From Arthrobacter globiformis (GTDB lineage Bacteria > Actinomycetota > Actinomycetes > Actinomycetales > Micrococcaceae), in assembly GCF_030818015.1 (NCBI RefSeq), contig NZ_JAUSZX010000001.1:3844001-3908000 (forward strand): a stretch of 64,000 nt of DNA, in the 5' to 3' direction. The number at the start of each line of letters is the position of its first letter. Position 1 is the first letter of the stretch. Shown here one piece after another: positions 17,918 through 26,514 of this stretch. The position numbers and the translations under genes are program-made. Under the pieces are notes generated by a model, which had not been told where the DNA came from, searched no databases, and worked only from the letters and a program-made list of their open reading frames with translations.

Positions 17918-18462
17918 GCGGCTGTTCCTTCGTCTCCGCCGCCTTGAACGCGGTTGGTCGGTTTGTCGGGTCGCTGTCGGGCAGTTGCCAGCGGGAGCGG
18001 TGCGCTGCTCCGGGTCAGGCTGTGCCAGCGGGTGTTCTCCGCGGTGAGCCGTTCACCGCATTCCGTGCAGGTGTCAGCCGACGCCGTGCGCTGCCCGCAG
18101 GTGGCGTGGACGACGTACATATGGGCCAGCTCCGACGGCGCCTGCAAATGCTTTTCGGACCAGATGACGACTGCGTTGAGCACCGGCAGGGCGTCCTCGC
18201 CTTTTGCGGTGAGGACGTATTCCTGGCGGGTGCGGCCGCCGTCGTCGTAGGGCTGTTTTGCCAGCAGGCCGGACTCCACCAGGAAGGCAAGCCGCCGGGT
18301 GAGGACCGAGTCAGCCACCTGGAGGCGCGTTTTCATCGCGTCGAAGCGGCCGTTGCCGAAGAAGACCTCGCGGAGGACCAGCATGCCCCAAGGGTCACCG
18401 AAAATGTCCAGGCCGCGGGCCATGCTGCAGTTGCGCTGGGACCAGTCGGAGCGGAGAGCCAT
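17914..18462 (-). CDS. HxlR-type winged-helix transcriptional regulator
   Basis: 182 residues from ATG 18462; longer upstream frames would be unrelated. HxlR signature: CSMARGLDIFGDPWGMLVLR, then RFDAMKTRL and VLTRRLAFLVESGLL (recognition helix), DGGRTRQEYVLTAKG (wing). About 60 C-terminal residues beyond the usual HxlR length carry two Cys pairs (C-G-x and C-x2-C-G), a possible zinc site. The first gene of a two-gene operon with the MFS transporter, which it presumably controls. Confidence 0.9.
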   Translation of the reverse strand: MALRSDWSQRNCSMARGLDIFGDPWGMLVLREVFFGNGRFDAMKTRLQVADSVLTRRLAFLVESGLLAKQPYDDGGRTRQEYVLTAKGEDALPVLNAVVIWSEKHLQAPSELAHMYVVHATCGQRTASADTCTECGERLTAENTRWHSLTRSSAPLPLATARQRPDKPTNRVQGGGDEGTAA

Positions 18463-18494
18463 GTTGCGACCATAGCTGACTTTCTTGAAGAAAG

Positions 18495-19820
18495 CTAGGC
18501 GCTCTGGAGACGGATCCCTGTACGTGAGGGCCGGTACGCGGCGGCCCAGTACACCAGGAGGGCCACGCCGCACAGCACACCCAGGCTGGAGACCATCAGC
18601 GGCCACTGCGTCCGCGGGTTCACGCCCCACACCTCGGCCCCGGCGGCCATCGCGAGGTCCTTGGGCGCAAGGTAGAAGGCCACGGCGGAGGCCGCCACCA
18701 CCAGCCAGCCGGCCAGCCGCATCAGGCCCGTCCGGGAGGGAACGCGGTGCATGGCGAAGGCCATGGACGGCAGTGCCACCGCGATCCATACCCAGTGATG
18801 GGACCACGAGACCGGGCTGACCAGGAGCATGAGCACCGCTGTCGCGGACACCGCCACGAAGTTTTCCTCAACGGCCACCGCCCACCGGATCACCAGCGCA
18901 GTGAGTGCGGCCAGGGCGAGCGCGAGCACCAGCCAGAGCAGGCTGGTGAATCCCGAGTCCGGCAGTCCGAGGTGGAGCAGCAGCCCCTTCAGGGACAGGT
19001 TGTCCACGTACCCCGGATCGCCGATACGCCCGGTGTTGGGCAGGATTTTGGTCCAGAACGTCACGGACGCCTGCGGCAGGGCGGCCCAGGCCACGGCGAT
19101 GGAGCCGAGGAAACCGGCCGCCATCCAGCCCAGGGCCTTGAAGTCGCGGCGCACCAGGAAGTAGAGGCCAAACGCGAGCGGTGTCAGCTTGATGCCGGCA
19201 GCGACCCCGATCAGAAGGCCGGCAGGCCAGCGGATCTCACCCGCCCGGGATTTTCCGTGCAGCGCGAAGTCGGCCAGGATCAGGCCCATCAGGATGATGT
19301 TGATCTGCCCGAACACGAAGGTGTCCCGCCACGGCCCCAGCAGCACGATGGCCCCGGTCCCGGCTAGCGCCACGGTCCGGAACCGCCAGTCCGCAAAAGC
19401 GTCGCGCCAGCGGGTCAGCCCGAAGTAGTGCCGGCCAAGCCAGGCGGAAACCACCGCGGCCCCGCCCAGCGCGGCCCAGATGAAGAGCTGCCCGCTTTGG
19501 CCCAGGCTCATACTGGCCAGGCCGGCGAACAGCAGCGCGGCAAACGGCGGATAGGTGAACGGCAGCCCGTCCCGGGGCGCGTACAGCTCGCTGATGCCGG
19601 CCTCGCCGGACTGCAGCACCTTGGTGCCGCCGTAGTAGTAGACCTCGAAGTCGTTCATGACCGGGGCATACTCGGCGTACAGCCACATCAAAGCGAGGAC
19701 GACGGCGGCAGCACCGCCGGCCGTCGCCAGCCAGCCGAGGACGGCCCGGCGGGCTTTACCCGGACTCCCGGTTTCCTGCCGGGCGCCGGCGCCTTCCTGC
19801 GTCTGCGGGGAGGCCGTCAC
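18495..19820 (-). CDS. GT87 family membrane glycosyltransferase (DUF2029), copy 2
   Basis: 441 residues from ATG 19820, overlapping the metB stop by ATGA. Same layout as copy 1: DFEVYYYGG, FTYPPFAALLF, WRDTFVFGQINI, VDNLSLKG and SPVSWSHHWVWI. Polytopic, with the active site presumed on the outer face of the membrane, using a lipid-linked sugar. Copies 1 and 2 flank the MFS/HxlR pair on the same strand, which suggests an old tandem duplication later split. The coupling to metB looks accidental in function. Confidence 0.88.
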   Translation of the reverse strand: MTASPQTQEGAGARQETGSPGKARRAVLGWLATAGGAAAVVLALMWLYAEYAPVMNDFEVYYYGGTKVLQSGEAGISELYAPRDGLPFTYPPFAALLFAGLASMSLGQSGQLFIWAALGGAAVVSAWLGRHYFGLTRWRDAFADWRFRTVALAGTGAIVLLGPWRDTFVFGQINIILMGLILADFALHGKSRAGEIRWPAGLLIGVAAGIKLTPLAFGLYFLVRRDFKALGWMAAGFLGSIAVAWAALPQASVTFWTKILPNTGRIGDPGYVDNLSLKGLLLHLGLPDSGFTSLLWLVLALALAALTALVIRWAVAVEENFVAVSATAVLMLLVSPVSWSHHWVWIAVALPSMAFAMHRVPSRTGLMRLAGWLVVAASAVAFYLAPKDLAMAAGAEVWGVNPRTQWPLMVSSLGVLCGVALLVYWAAAYRPSRTGIRLQSA

Positions 19821-20980
19821 TGGATGTGCGTGAAGGCTTGCTCAAGGTCGGCGATGAGGTCCTCGACGTCCTCGATGCCGCAGGAGAGCCGGATCAGGTT
19901 CACGGGGACGGCCAGTTCGGTGCCCTTGACCGAGGCGTGGGTCATCTCGGAGGGGTAGTTCATCAGCGATTCGATGCCGCCGAGCGATTCCGCCAGGGTG
20001 AAGACCGACGTCGATTCGGCCACCTTGCGTGCAGCGGCCTCGCCGCCCTTGAACTGCACCGAGATCATGCCGCCAAACTTCTTCATCTGCTTCTTGGCCA
20101 GCTCGTGGCCGGGGTGCGAGGGCAGGCCCGGGTACAGGACCGCTTCCACCTCGGGGCGTTCCAGGAGCCATTCGGCCACGGCCTGGGCGTTGTCGCTGTG
20201 CCGGTCCATGCGCACGCCCAGGGTCTTGAGCCCGCGCGTGGTGAGGAAGGCGTCCATCGGGCCGGAAACGGCGCCAACGGCGAACTGCACAAAGCCGATC
20301 TTCTCGGCCAGGCCGGCGTCATTGACCACGATCGCACCGCCCACCACGTCGGAGTGGCCGCCGATGTACTTGGTGGTGGAGTGGACCACGACGTCGGCAC
20401 CCAGGTCGAGCGGGGTCTGCAGGTAGGGCGACGCGAAGGTGTTGTCGACGATCAGGAGGGCCCCGGCGTCGTGCGCCACCTTGGCGAGTGCCGCGATGTC
20501 CGTGATCTTCATCATCGGGTTGGACGGTGTCTCCACCCAGACGAAGCGGGTCTTGTTGGCGGCAACCGCAGCCTGAACGGCATCGAGATCCGACATGTCC
20601 ACGGGGGTGTTGCCGATCCCCCACTCGCCCAGCACGCGGCTGATCAGCCGGTAAGTTCCGCCGTAGGCGTCGTTGCCGAGAACGATGTGGTCCCCGGGCC
20701 GCATCAGGGCGCGGATGAGCGAGTCCTCGGCCGCGAGTCCCGAGCTGAAGGAGTAGGCGTGGGTGCCGCCCTCGAGCGCCGCGAGCTGTTCCTGCAGGGC
20801 GTCACGGGTCGGGTTGCCGCCGCGGCCGTATTCGTAGCCGTCCCGCAGCCCGCCGATGCCGTCCTGGGCATATGTCGAGCTGAAGTGCAGGGGCGGAACA
20901 ACGGCGCCGGTCCGTGGCTCGAAAGCCTGGCCGGCGTGCACGGCGCGGGTGTTGAATCCTTGGTTCTCAGAGACAGACAT
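19817..20980 (-). CDS. metB: Cystathionine gamma-synthase
   Basis: 387 residues from ATG 20980, with GAAAGGAAACTT just upstream. PLP enzyme of the Cys/Met metabolism family: O-acylhomoserine plus cysteine to cystathionine, and replacement reactions in reverse transsulfuration. Visible signatures: FNTRAVHAGQ, YEYGRGGNPTRDALQ, and the PLP lysine in VVHSTTKYIGGHSDV (about K206). The neighbour upstream is cystathionine beta-synthase, on the same strand 72 nt away. It could function instead as cystathionine gamma-lyase; with CBS beside it, either direction of transsulfuration is possible. Confidence 0.9.
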   Translation of the reverse strand: MSVSENQGFNTRAVHAGQAFEPRTGAVVPPLHFSSTYAQDGIGGLRDGYEYGRGGNPTRDALQEQLAALEGGTHAYSFSSGLAAEDSLIRALMRPGDHIVLGNDAYGGTYRLISRVLGEWGIGNTPVDMSDLDAVQAAVAANKTRFVWVETPSNPMMKITDIAALAKVAHDAGALLIVDNTFASPYLQTPLDLGADVVVHSTTKYIGGHSDVVGGAIVVNDAGLAEKIGFVQFAVGAVSGPMDAFLTTRGLKTLGVRMDRHSDNAQAVAEWLLERPEVEAVLYPGLPSHPGHELAKKQMKKFGGMISVQFKGGEAAARKVAESTSVFTLAESLGGIESLMNYPSEMTHASVKGTELAVPVNLIRLSCGIEDVEDLIADLEQAFTHIQ

Positions 20981-21010
20981 AAGTTTCCTTTCGGCTTGAA
21001 ACCGCTGATC

Positions 21011-21042
21011 GAGCGTGTCGGGATCCAGCTTCCGACAGGCTC
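21011..21042. repeat. Hairpin repeat between CBS and metB
   Basis: An 11-bp inverted repeat with one mismatch (21011-21021 with 21032-21042). The right arm reads GGTTGAGCCTGTCGG on the minus strand, like short repeats scattered in Micrococcales intergenic regions (from memory, not searched). It may reduce read-through from CBS into metB. Confidence 0.65.
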
Positions 21043-21052
21043 AACCACCGGG

Positions 21053-22438
21053 TCAGTTGCTGAGGTAGGCGAGGAGGTCGTGGCGGGTCAGGATGCCTAT
21101 GGGAGCGCCAACGAACGTCACCATCACAGTGTCGACGTCGGAGAGCAGTTCGCGGGCTGCCGAGATCGTTTCGAGCGAGCCGATCACCGGCAGCTTCTCC
21201 CCCATGTGCTCGGCGATCTTGTCCGTCAGCTTGGCCTCGCCGCGGAACAGCTTGGCGGTCAGGGTCCGTTCGTCCACGGCGCCGAGCACTTCGCCCATCA
21301 CCACGGGCGGTTCCTGCGAGAGGACCGGGATGTGGCTGACGCCGAACTCGTTCATGATGTTGATGACGTCGCGGACGGTTTCGTTCGGATGGATATGCAC
21401 CAGGTCCGGCAGTTCGCCCGTCTTGGACTTGATGACTTCGCCCACGGAGGTCTCCTCGCCGCCGGAAAGGAAGCCGTAGGAGCGCATCCACTGGTCGTTG
21501 AAGATCTTGGCGAGGTAGCCGCGGCCGGAGTCGGGCAGGATCACCACCACCACTGCGTCCTCGGGGAGGTCCCGCGCGGTCCGCAGGGCTGCCACCACGG
21601 CCATTCCCGAGGAGCCGCCCACCAGCAGGCCCTCCTCGCGGGCAAGCCGCCGGGTCATCGCGAAGGAATCGGCGTCGCTCACCGCGAGGACGTGGTCCGG
21701 GACCGACTTGTCGTAGTTGGCGGGCCACATGTCCTCGCCTACGCCCTCCACGAAGTAGGGTCGCCCGGTGCCGCCTGAGTAGACAGAGCCTTCGGGATCG
21801 GCCCCGATGATCCTGACCCGGCCGCCGTCGGACTCCGGACGGTCCGCCGACACCTCCTTAAGGTAGCGGCCGGTGCCAGTGATGGTGCCGCCGGTGCCGG
21901 CGCCGATGACGCAGTGCGTCACCTTGCCGTCGGTGTCCCGCCAGATCTCGGGGCCGGTGGTCTCATAGTGACTCAGCGGCGCCGCGGGGTTGGAGAACTG
22001 GTCCGGCTTGTACGCGCCGGGGATCTCGGTGACCAGGCGGTCGGACACGCCGTAGTAGCTCTGCGGGCTGTCAGGTTCGACGGCGGTGGGCGTCACCACC
22101 ACTTCCGCGCCGTAGGCCTCCAAGACGGCGCGTTTGTCCTCGCCCACCTTGTCCGGTACCACGAAGATGCACTTGTAGCCCTTTTGCTGCGCCACCAGGG
22201 CAAGGCCCACGCCGGTGTTCCCGGAGGTGGGCTCGATGATGGTGCCACCGGGCTTGAGCTTGCCGTCGCGCTCGGCTTCCTCGACCATCTTCGCCGCGAT
22301 GCGGTCCTTGATGGATCCGCCGGGGTTCACGTATTCCAGCTTCACGAGGACGGTGGCCTTGATGCCCTCGGTGACGTGGTTGAGCTTGATGAGCGGGGTG
22401 TTGCCGATGAGGTCCAGGACAGACTGGGCGTACTTCAT
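21053..22438 (-). CDS. Cystathionine beta-synthase
   Basis: 461 residues from ATG 22438; the frame extends further upstream but the family starts at MKYAQSVLDLIGNTPL. PLP fold-type II enzyme joining serine (or O-acetylserine) and homocysteine. The PLP lysine is in NPGGSIKDRIA (about K44), the SGNTG phosphate loop near 71, and GTGGTITGTG near 180. Residues about 340-461 hold two CBS repeats (QEPPVVMGEVLG; GAPIGILTRHDLLAYL), giving the full-length regulated type. It is upstream of metB on the same strand; together they form a transsulfuration unit. Confidence 0.92.
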   Translation of the reverse strand: MKYAQSVLDLIGNTPLIKLNHVTEGIKATVLVKLEYVNPGGSIKDRIAAKMVEEAERDGKLKPGGTIIEPTSGNTGVGLALVAQQKGYKCIFVVPDKVGEDKRAVLEAYGAEVVVTPTAVEPDSPQSYYGVSDRLVTEIPGAYKPDQFSNPAAPLSHYETTGPEIWRDTDGKVTHCVIGAGTGGTITGTGRYLKEVSADRPESDGGRVRIIGADPEGSVYSGGTGRPYFVEGVGEDMWPANYDKSVPDHVLAVSDADSFAMTRRLAREEGLLVGGSSGMAVVAALRTARDLPEDAVVVVILPDSGRGYLAKIFNDQWMRSYGFLSGGEETSVGEVIKSKTGELPDLVHIHPNETVRDVINIMNEFGVSHIPVLSQEPPVVMGEVLGAVDERTLTAKLFRGEAKLTDKIAEHMGEKLPVIGSLETISAARELLSDVDTVMVTFVGAPIGILTRHDLLAYLSN

Positions 22439-22689
22439 GGGTACCAACTTACCGTCTTGGACCGAGGGACCTGCGCGGGCACGCGCCGTCCCGGCGGCCA
22501 TGCCTAGCCAAGGACCGAGCCGGCAGGGCAAGCCGGCTACGGCACCCGGGACCGGGCGCCGCATCAGTGTCGTTGAAAGGAACCGTGCCTTGGACTGGAC
22601 CCTCTAAGTGGTTGTGCTGCGAGGGGTAGCCCGGGCCGGCGTCCGGCGGGCCGCGCCTGGGTCTGCCGGCAGCGGCCTCAGTCGGCCGG

Positions 22690-22722
22690 GCTGGACTCAG
22701 CCGACCGAGCTGGACTCAGCCG
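22690..22722. repeat. Short direct repeat overlapping the VOC stop
   Basis: Two copies of GCTGGACTCAGCCG (22690-22703 and 22709-22722); the second copy overlaps the end of the VOC gene. Probably a local slippage duplication. Confidence 0.7.
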
Positions 22723-23120
22723 GAAGCACCGCCGGAATCAGCGGGGAGGTTCTCCCAGAGCCCCAGGATGTTGCCCTCGGTGTCCTTGAAGTACGCGTAG
22801 TGGCCCATGCCCGGGATGGTGTCCTTGGGCTTCACTACGGAACCGCCCAGCTGCTCTACCGTCCGCAGGGTGGCATCAATGTCTTCTACGTCCACGGTGA
22901 TGACGGGCGTGGTCAGCTCCCCTTCCCGGGCCATCATGCCGCCGTTGATGGCGCCCGGCTCCGTGGGCCTGCCCGTCTTCTCGTCCATCGGCGTGGTGAT
23001 CACCACGTTGTAGTCCATCTCCGGCATGGGGTCGATCCGCCAGCCGAGGGCCTGATTGTAGAAGTTTCTCGCCCGGTCCTGGTCGTCCGCGGGGATTTCA
23101 AAATGCACCACTCCACCCAT
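22716..23120 (-). CDS. VOC (glyoxalase/bleomycin-resistance fold) protein
   Basis: 134 residues from ATG 23120, with AGGTG 7 nt upstream; a start three codons earlier is also possible. One vicinal-oxygen-chelate unit pair: HFEIPADDQDRARNFYNQALGW, ..., GHYAYFKDTEGNILGLWE. The final E of the GNxxGLWE motif and the N-terminal H are typical metal-ligand positions. Members of this PhnB/YdhR-like group are usually of unknown substrate. Monocistronic. Confidence 0.88.
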   Translation of the reverse strand: MGGVVHFEIPADDQDRARNFYNQALGWRIDPMPEMDYNVVITTPMDEKTGRPTEPGAINGGMMAREGELTTPVITVDVEDIDATLRTVEQLGGSVVKPKDTIPGMGHYAYFKDTEGNILGLWENLPADSGGASG

Positions 23121-23272
23121 TGCGATCACCTACAACTCGAAGGAAGGGACACGGCGGACCCGCGCCACACTCGGGATTCTAGACCTGGGCACAGTCCCCG
23201 GTAAGGGCCTGGCGAAACCCTCCCGGCGGGACCGGCGGCAGGTTTGTCGGCCCGGCGTGGGACGATGTTTGT

Positions 23273-24274
23273 ATGACCATTGCTGACGCCCCCGCCCGGC
23301 TGGCAGCCGCGGCGGATGCGTCCCTCAGATGGCATCCGGGCGGCCCGTATGACCTACACCGCACCCTGGGCATCCTGATGCGCGGCAACGGTGACCCCTC
23401 CTTCTCCTCCCTGCCGGACGGGCTGTGGATGGCGTTCACGACGCCGGAGGGACCGGTAACGCTGCGGCTCACCGTGGATGGTCCGGCGGGATCCGGACCG
23501 GACGGCAACGGCGGCCCCTACGTCGATGCCCAGGCCTGGGGCCCCGGCTCGGGCGCTGCCCTCGCAGGCGTTCCCCGGCTCCTTGGCGCCGGTGACGACT
23601 GGTCGCCGTTCGACGAGCCTTCGTTCTCCACGACGCTCCCCCATATGGTCCGTGAAGCCCGACGCCGGAACCCCGGCGTCCGACTCCCGTCCACCGGGCG
23701 GATGGTTGACTCCCTCGTGCCCACCATTTTGGAGCAGAAGGTCACCGTCATCGAGGCGCGGCGGGGTTTCCGTTACCTCATGTACCGCCACGGAACGCCC
23801 GCCCCCGGCACCGGTACCATCGCACCTCCCGGGCTGCTGGTCCGGCCCACCGCTGAGGGGTGGCTCGGCATTCCGTCCTGGGAGTGGCACAAGGCGGGCG
23901 TCGGCCCACAGCGGTCGGCGACCGTCATGCGCGCCCTGCGCTCCGCCGTCGCGCTTGAACGCCTGGCTTCCCTCCCGGCAGCGGAGGCAGCCGCCAACAT
24001 GCAGACCATCCCGGGAATAGGCGTGTGGACGGCCGCTGAAGTGGTGCAGCGGACGCACGGCTGTCCCGACTCCATCGCGGTGGGTGATTACCATCTGGCC
24101 GCATACGTTGGCGCGGCGCTGACCGGACGGCGGACGGACGACGCCGGCATGCTGGCCCTGCTGGAACCGTGGGCGGGACACCGGCAGCGGGTGGTTCGCA
24201 TGCTCGGTCTCAGCGGCTTCCGGAAACCCACCTTCGGTCCGCGGATGACCATCCAGGACCACCGCAGCCACTGA
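23273..24274 (+). CDS. DNA-3-methyladenine glycosylase II-type (AlkA) base-excision enzyme
   Basis: 333 residues from ATG 23273. HhH-GPD superfamily: TIPGIGVWTAAEVVQRTHG (about 243-261) is the helix-hairpin-helix, followed by the catalytic aspartate in IAVGDYHLAAYVG (about 269). The N-terminal 120 residues form the AlkA/OGG-like domain. It removes alkylated bases such as 3-methyladenine. No Ada-type regulator is nearby. The gene ends 14 nt before the family A palindrome, which separates it from the convergent ligase gene. Confidence 0.88.
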   Translation: MTIADAPARLAAAADASLRWHPGGPYDLHRTLGILMRGNGDPSFSSLPDGLWMAFTTPEGPVTLRLTVDGPAGSGPDGNGGPYVDAQAWGPGSGAALAGVPRLLGAGDDWSPFDEPSFSTTLPHMVREARRRNPGVRLPSTGRMVDSLVPTILEQKVTVIEARRGFRYLMYRHGTPAPGTGTIAPPGLLVRPTAEGWLGIPSWEWHKAGVGPQRSATVMRALRSAVALERLASLPAAEAAANMQTIPGIGVWTAAEVVQRTHGCPDSIAVGDYHLAAYVGAALTGRRTDDAGMLALLEPWAGHRQRVVRMLGLSGFRKPTFGPRMTIQDHRSH

Positions 24275-24288
24275 CCCGCCACAGACCA

Positions 24289-24344
24289 AGCGCGAACGGA
24301 CACTTATGCCCCTCTTTCCGGGGCCACAAGTGTCCGTTCGCGCT
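24289..24344. repeat. Dispersed palindromic element, family A copy 2
   Basis: A 17-bp perfect outer stem (24289-24305 with 24328-24344) plus an inner GCCCC/GGGGC stem (24308-24312 with 24320-24324) and a CTTT-containing loop. Arms match copy 1 at 1190-1250 apart from a few changes. It lies exactly between two convergent genes and touches the ligase stop codon, so it is likely a bidirectional terminator. Confidence 0.85.
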
Positions 24345-26017
24345 CAGAGGCCCAGCCGGGCGACGGCTTCCTCGCGCATCTCAACCTTGCGGACCTTCCC
24401 GGACACGGTCATGGGGAAGCTGTCGCGCACGTCGACGTAGCGGGGCACCTTGTAGTGAGCCAGCTTGCCCCGGCAGAACTCGGCCACCGCCGCCGCGTCC
24501 AGAGGTTCGGCCCCGGGCTTGAGGATGATGCAGGCCATGAGCTCCTCGCCGTATCTTGCATCGGGCACCCCGATCACCTGCACATCCTGGATGGACGGAT
24601 GCGTGTAGAGGAACTCCTCGATCTCGCGCGGGTAGATGTTCTCGCCGCCGCGGATCACCATGTCCTTCATTCGGCCCTCGATCACCACGTACCCGTCGTC
24701 GTCCATGCGTGCCAGGTCGCCAGTGTGCATCCAGCCGTCCGCGTCGATGGCCTCGGCAGTCTTGTCCGGCTGGTTCCAGTACCCCTGCATGACTGCGTAG
24801 CCGCGGGTGCATAGTTCACCGATCTCGCCGCGCTCCAGAACTTCCCCTGCCAGGTCGACGATCTTGCTTTCCAGCCGCGGCATGGTCCGTCCCACGGTTT
24901 CCGTCCGCTGCTGCAGCGTGTCCCCGGCGCGGGTCATGGTGGACACCGGCGACGTCTCGGTCATGCCGTAGCAGATGGCCACATCCTTCATGTTCATCTC
25001 GGAAATCACCCGGTTCATCACCTCGATGGGGCACAGCGAACCGGCCATCACCCCGGTGCGAAGCGTGGAGAGGTCGTACGAGGCGAAGTCGGGCAGCGCG
25101 AGCTCGGCGATGAACATGGTGGGAACCCCGTACAGGGAGGTGCCGCCGAAATCCTGCACCGCCTCCAGCGCGGCGGCCGGCGTGAACCCGCGTCCCGGGA
25201 TGATCGTCGCGGCACCGTGGCTCAGCGCGTTCAGGTTGCCGATCACCATCCCGAAGCAGTGGTAGAACGGCACCGGAATCACCACCCGGTCATGCTCCGT
25301 ATAGCCCAGCAGCTCGCCGATGGAGTACCCGTTGTTGAGGATGTTGTGGTGCGTCAGCGTGGCGCCCTTGGGGAAGCCCGTGGTTCCCGACGTGTACTGC
25401 AGATTGATCGGATCGTGCGGATCGAGGGCCGCCATGCGGGCCCTCAGTTCGGAATGCCCGACGGCGTCCGCCCGCTTGAGCAGCTCAGCGTACGTGAGCT
25501 CCTGCTCACCCAAGGGGACGCCGGCGTCGAGCCCTTCTAATTCGAAGTCGGGCAGGAACACGAGCTCACGGAGGTCCGGGCAACCGGTGAGCGCCTGGCG
25601 TGCCATCCCCACGTAGTCGCTGTTCCGGTCCGACGGCGCCGTGACCAGCATCCGCATGCCGTTCTGTTTCACCACGAACTCCAGCTCGTGGCTGCGGTAG
25701 GACGGATTCACATTGACCAGGACCGCCCCGATCTTCGCCGTGGCATACTGCAGGATGGTCCATTCCGCGCAGTTCGGACTCCAGATGCCGATCCGCTCAC
25801 CCTTCGCGACGCCCAGGGCGAGGAGACCGCGGGCGAGGCGGTCGACGTCGTCGTTCAGTTTGGTGTAGCTCCATCGGCGGGCGTCCGCCCCCGGCACGGC
25901 GGCAGCCTCGATCAGCGCATCGTGCAGGGGGAACTGCGCCACCACGCGCTCAAAGTTCTCGCCGATGGTCTCCTCGAGCAGGGGGACGTCCGCGTCCCCG
26001 GCGGTGTAAGCGCGCAT
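24344..26017 (-). CDS. AMP-binding acyl-CoA ligase (fatty-acyl-CoA synthetase type)
   Basis: 557 residues from ATG 26017. ANL-family enzyme that adenylates a carboxylate and transfers it to CoA. Core motifs are visible: YTSGTTGFPKGA (about 210), YGMTETSPVS (about 355), GWMHTGDLARMDDDGY (about 435), GRMKDMVIRGGENIYP (about 453) and the C-terminal catalytic lysine in MTVSGKVRK. The sequence resembles medium-chain FadK/FadD-like ligases. It could feed beta-oxidation; no other genes of the pathway are adjacent. The substrate chain length is not decidable. Confidence 0.9.
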   Translation of the reverse strand: MRAYTAGDADVPLLEETIGENFERVVAQFPLHDALIEAAAVPGADARRWSYTKLNDDVDRLARGLLALGVAKGERIGIWSPNCAEWTILQYATAKIGAVLVNVNPSYRSHELEFVVKQNGMRMLVTAPSDRNSDYVGMARQALTGCPDLRELVFLPDFELEGLDAGVPLGEQELTYAELLKRADAVGHSELRARMAALDPHDPINLQYTSGTTGFPKGATLTHHNILNNGYSIGELLGYTEHDRVVIPVPFYHCFGMVIGNLNALSHGAATIIPGRGFTPAAALEAVQDFGGTSLYGVPTMFIAELALPDFASYDLSTLRTGVMAGSLCPIEVMNRVISEMNMKDVAICYGMTETSPVSTMTRAGDTLQQRTETVGRTMPRLESKIVDLAGEVLERGEIGELCTRGYAVMQGYWNQPDKTAEAIDADGWMHTGDLARMDDDGYVVIEGRMKDMVIRGGENIYPREIEEFLYTHPSIQDVQVIGVPDARYGEELMACIILKPGAEPLDAAAVAEFCRGKLAHYKVPRYVDVRDSFPMTVSGKVRKVEMREEAVARLGL

Positions 26018-26120
26018 GATGGCACGCTATCAAGCAGCCCGGTGCAAGAGAAGCAATACGGCCGGCCCGTTTGGCGTGACCGGTCCGGGCGCACTCACGC
26101 CGGCCGGTATTGTGAAATCC

Positions 26121-26399
26121 ATGAGTGCACCCATCGACCTGCAGGCCACGTTCATCCCCAACGACGGCGAGTTCTTCCGCGTGAAGCTCGCCCTGGAAAT
26201 CGCCATTGACGAGGTAGTCAACGAGCCCGGCTGCATCCGGTACGAGCTCACCGAGGCGACGGAGGAGAAGCTGGTCCTGACCGAGCGGTGGGAGTCCGAA
26301 GAGGCCCTCGACGCGCACTCCAAAGGCATTGCGCTGCAGGACCTGAATGAATCCCTCAGCGCCCTCCTGGCCGAACCCGTCCAGGTGGAACGCCTCTAG
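26121..26399 (+). CDS. Small antibiotic-biosynthesis-monooxygenase (ABM) domain protein
   Basis: 92 residues from ATG 26121. One ferredoxin-like ABM unit: F..N.G....VK.AL at the start, EPGCIRYELTEA (about 35-46), LTERWESEEALDAHSKG (about 53-69). This is the YgiN/quinol monooxygenase-like type, which acts as a dimer without cofactor; many are simply quinone or unknown-substrate enzymes. It reads divergently from the ligase, about 100 nt away. Confidence 0.85.
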   Translation: MSAPIDLQATFIPNDGEFFRVKLALEIAIDEVVNEPGCIRYELTEATEEKLVLTERWESEEALDAHSKGIALQDLNESLSALLAEPVQVERL

Positions 26400-26429
26400 G
26401 TCCCCCTTTACAAAAGCAACTCCCCTTAC

Positions 26430-26503
26430 AAAGCAACGCGGGGGTCACTTCGCGCCCAAATAACCTCGGTTCATTGGGTGCGAAGTGACCCCCGCGTTGC
26501 TTT
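26430..26503. repeat. Long palindromic element, family B (bidirectional terminator-like)
   Basis: 23-bp perfect arms (26430-26452 with 26481-26503) that continue inward for 7 more pairs, including one G.U, giving a stem of about 30 bp with a loop of about 14 nt. AAA and TTT runs flank it. It lies between the convergent ABM and thioredoxin genes. The arm AGCAACGCGGGGGTCACTTC differs from family A. Confidence 0.9.
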
Positions 26504-26514
26504 TTGGGTAAGGG

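Noticed and set aside
20981..22500. SAM or other riboswitch controlling CBS/metB
   Set aside because: The 72-nt gap between CBS and metB holds only a simple hairpin, and the region upstream of CBS shows no recognisable aptamer.
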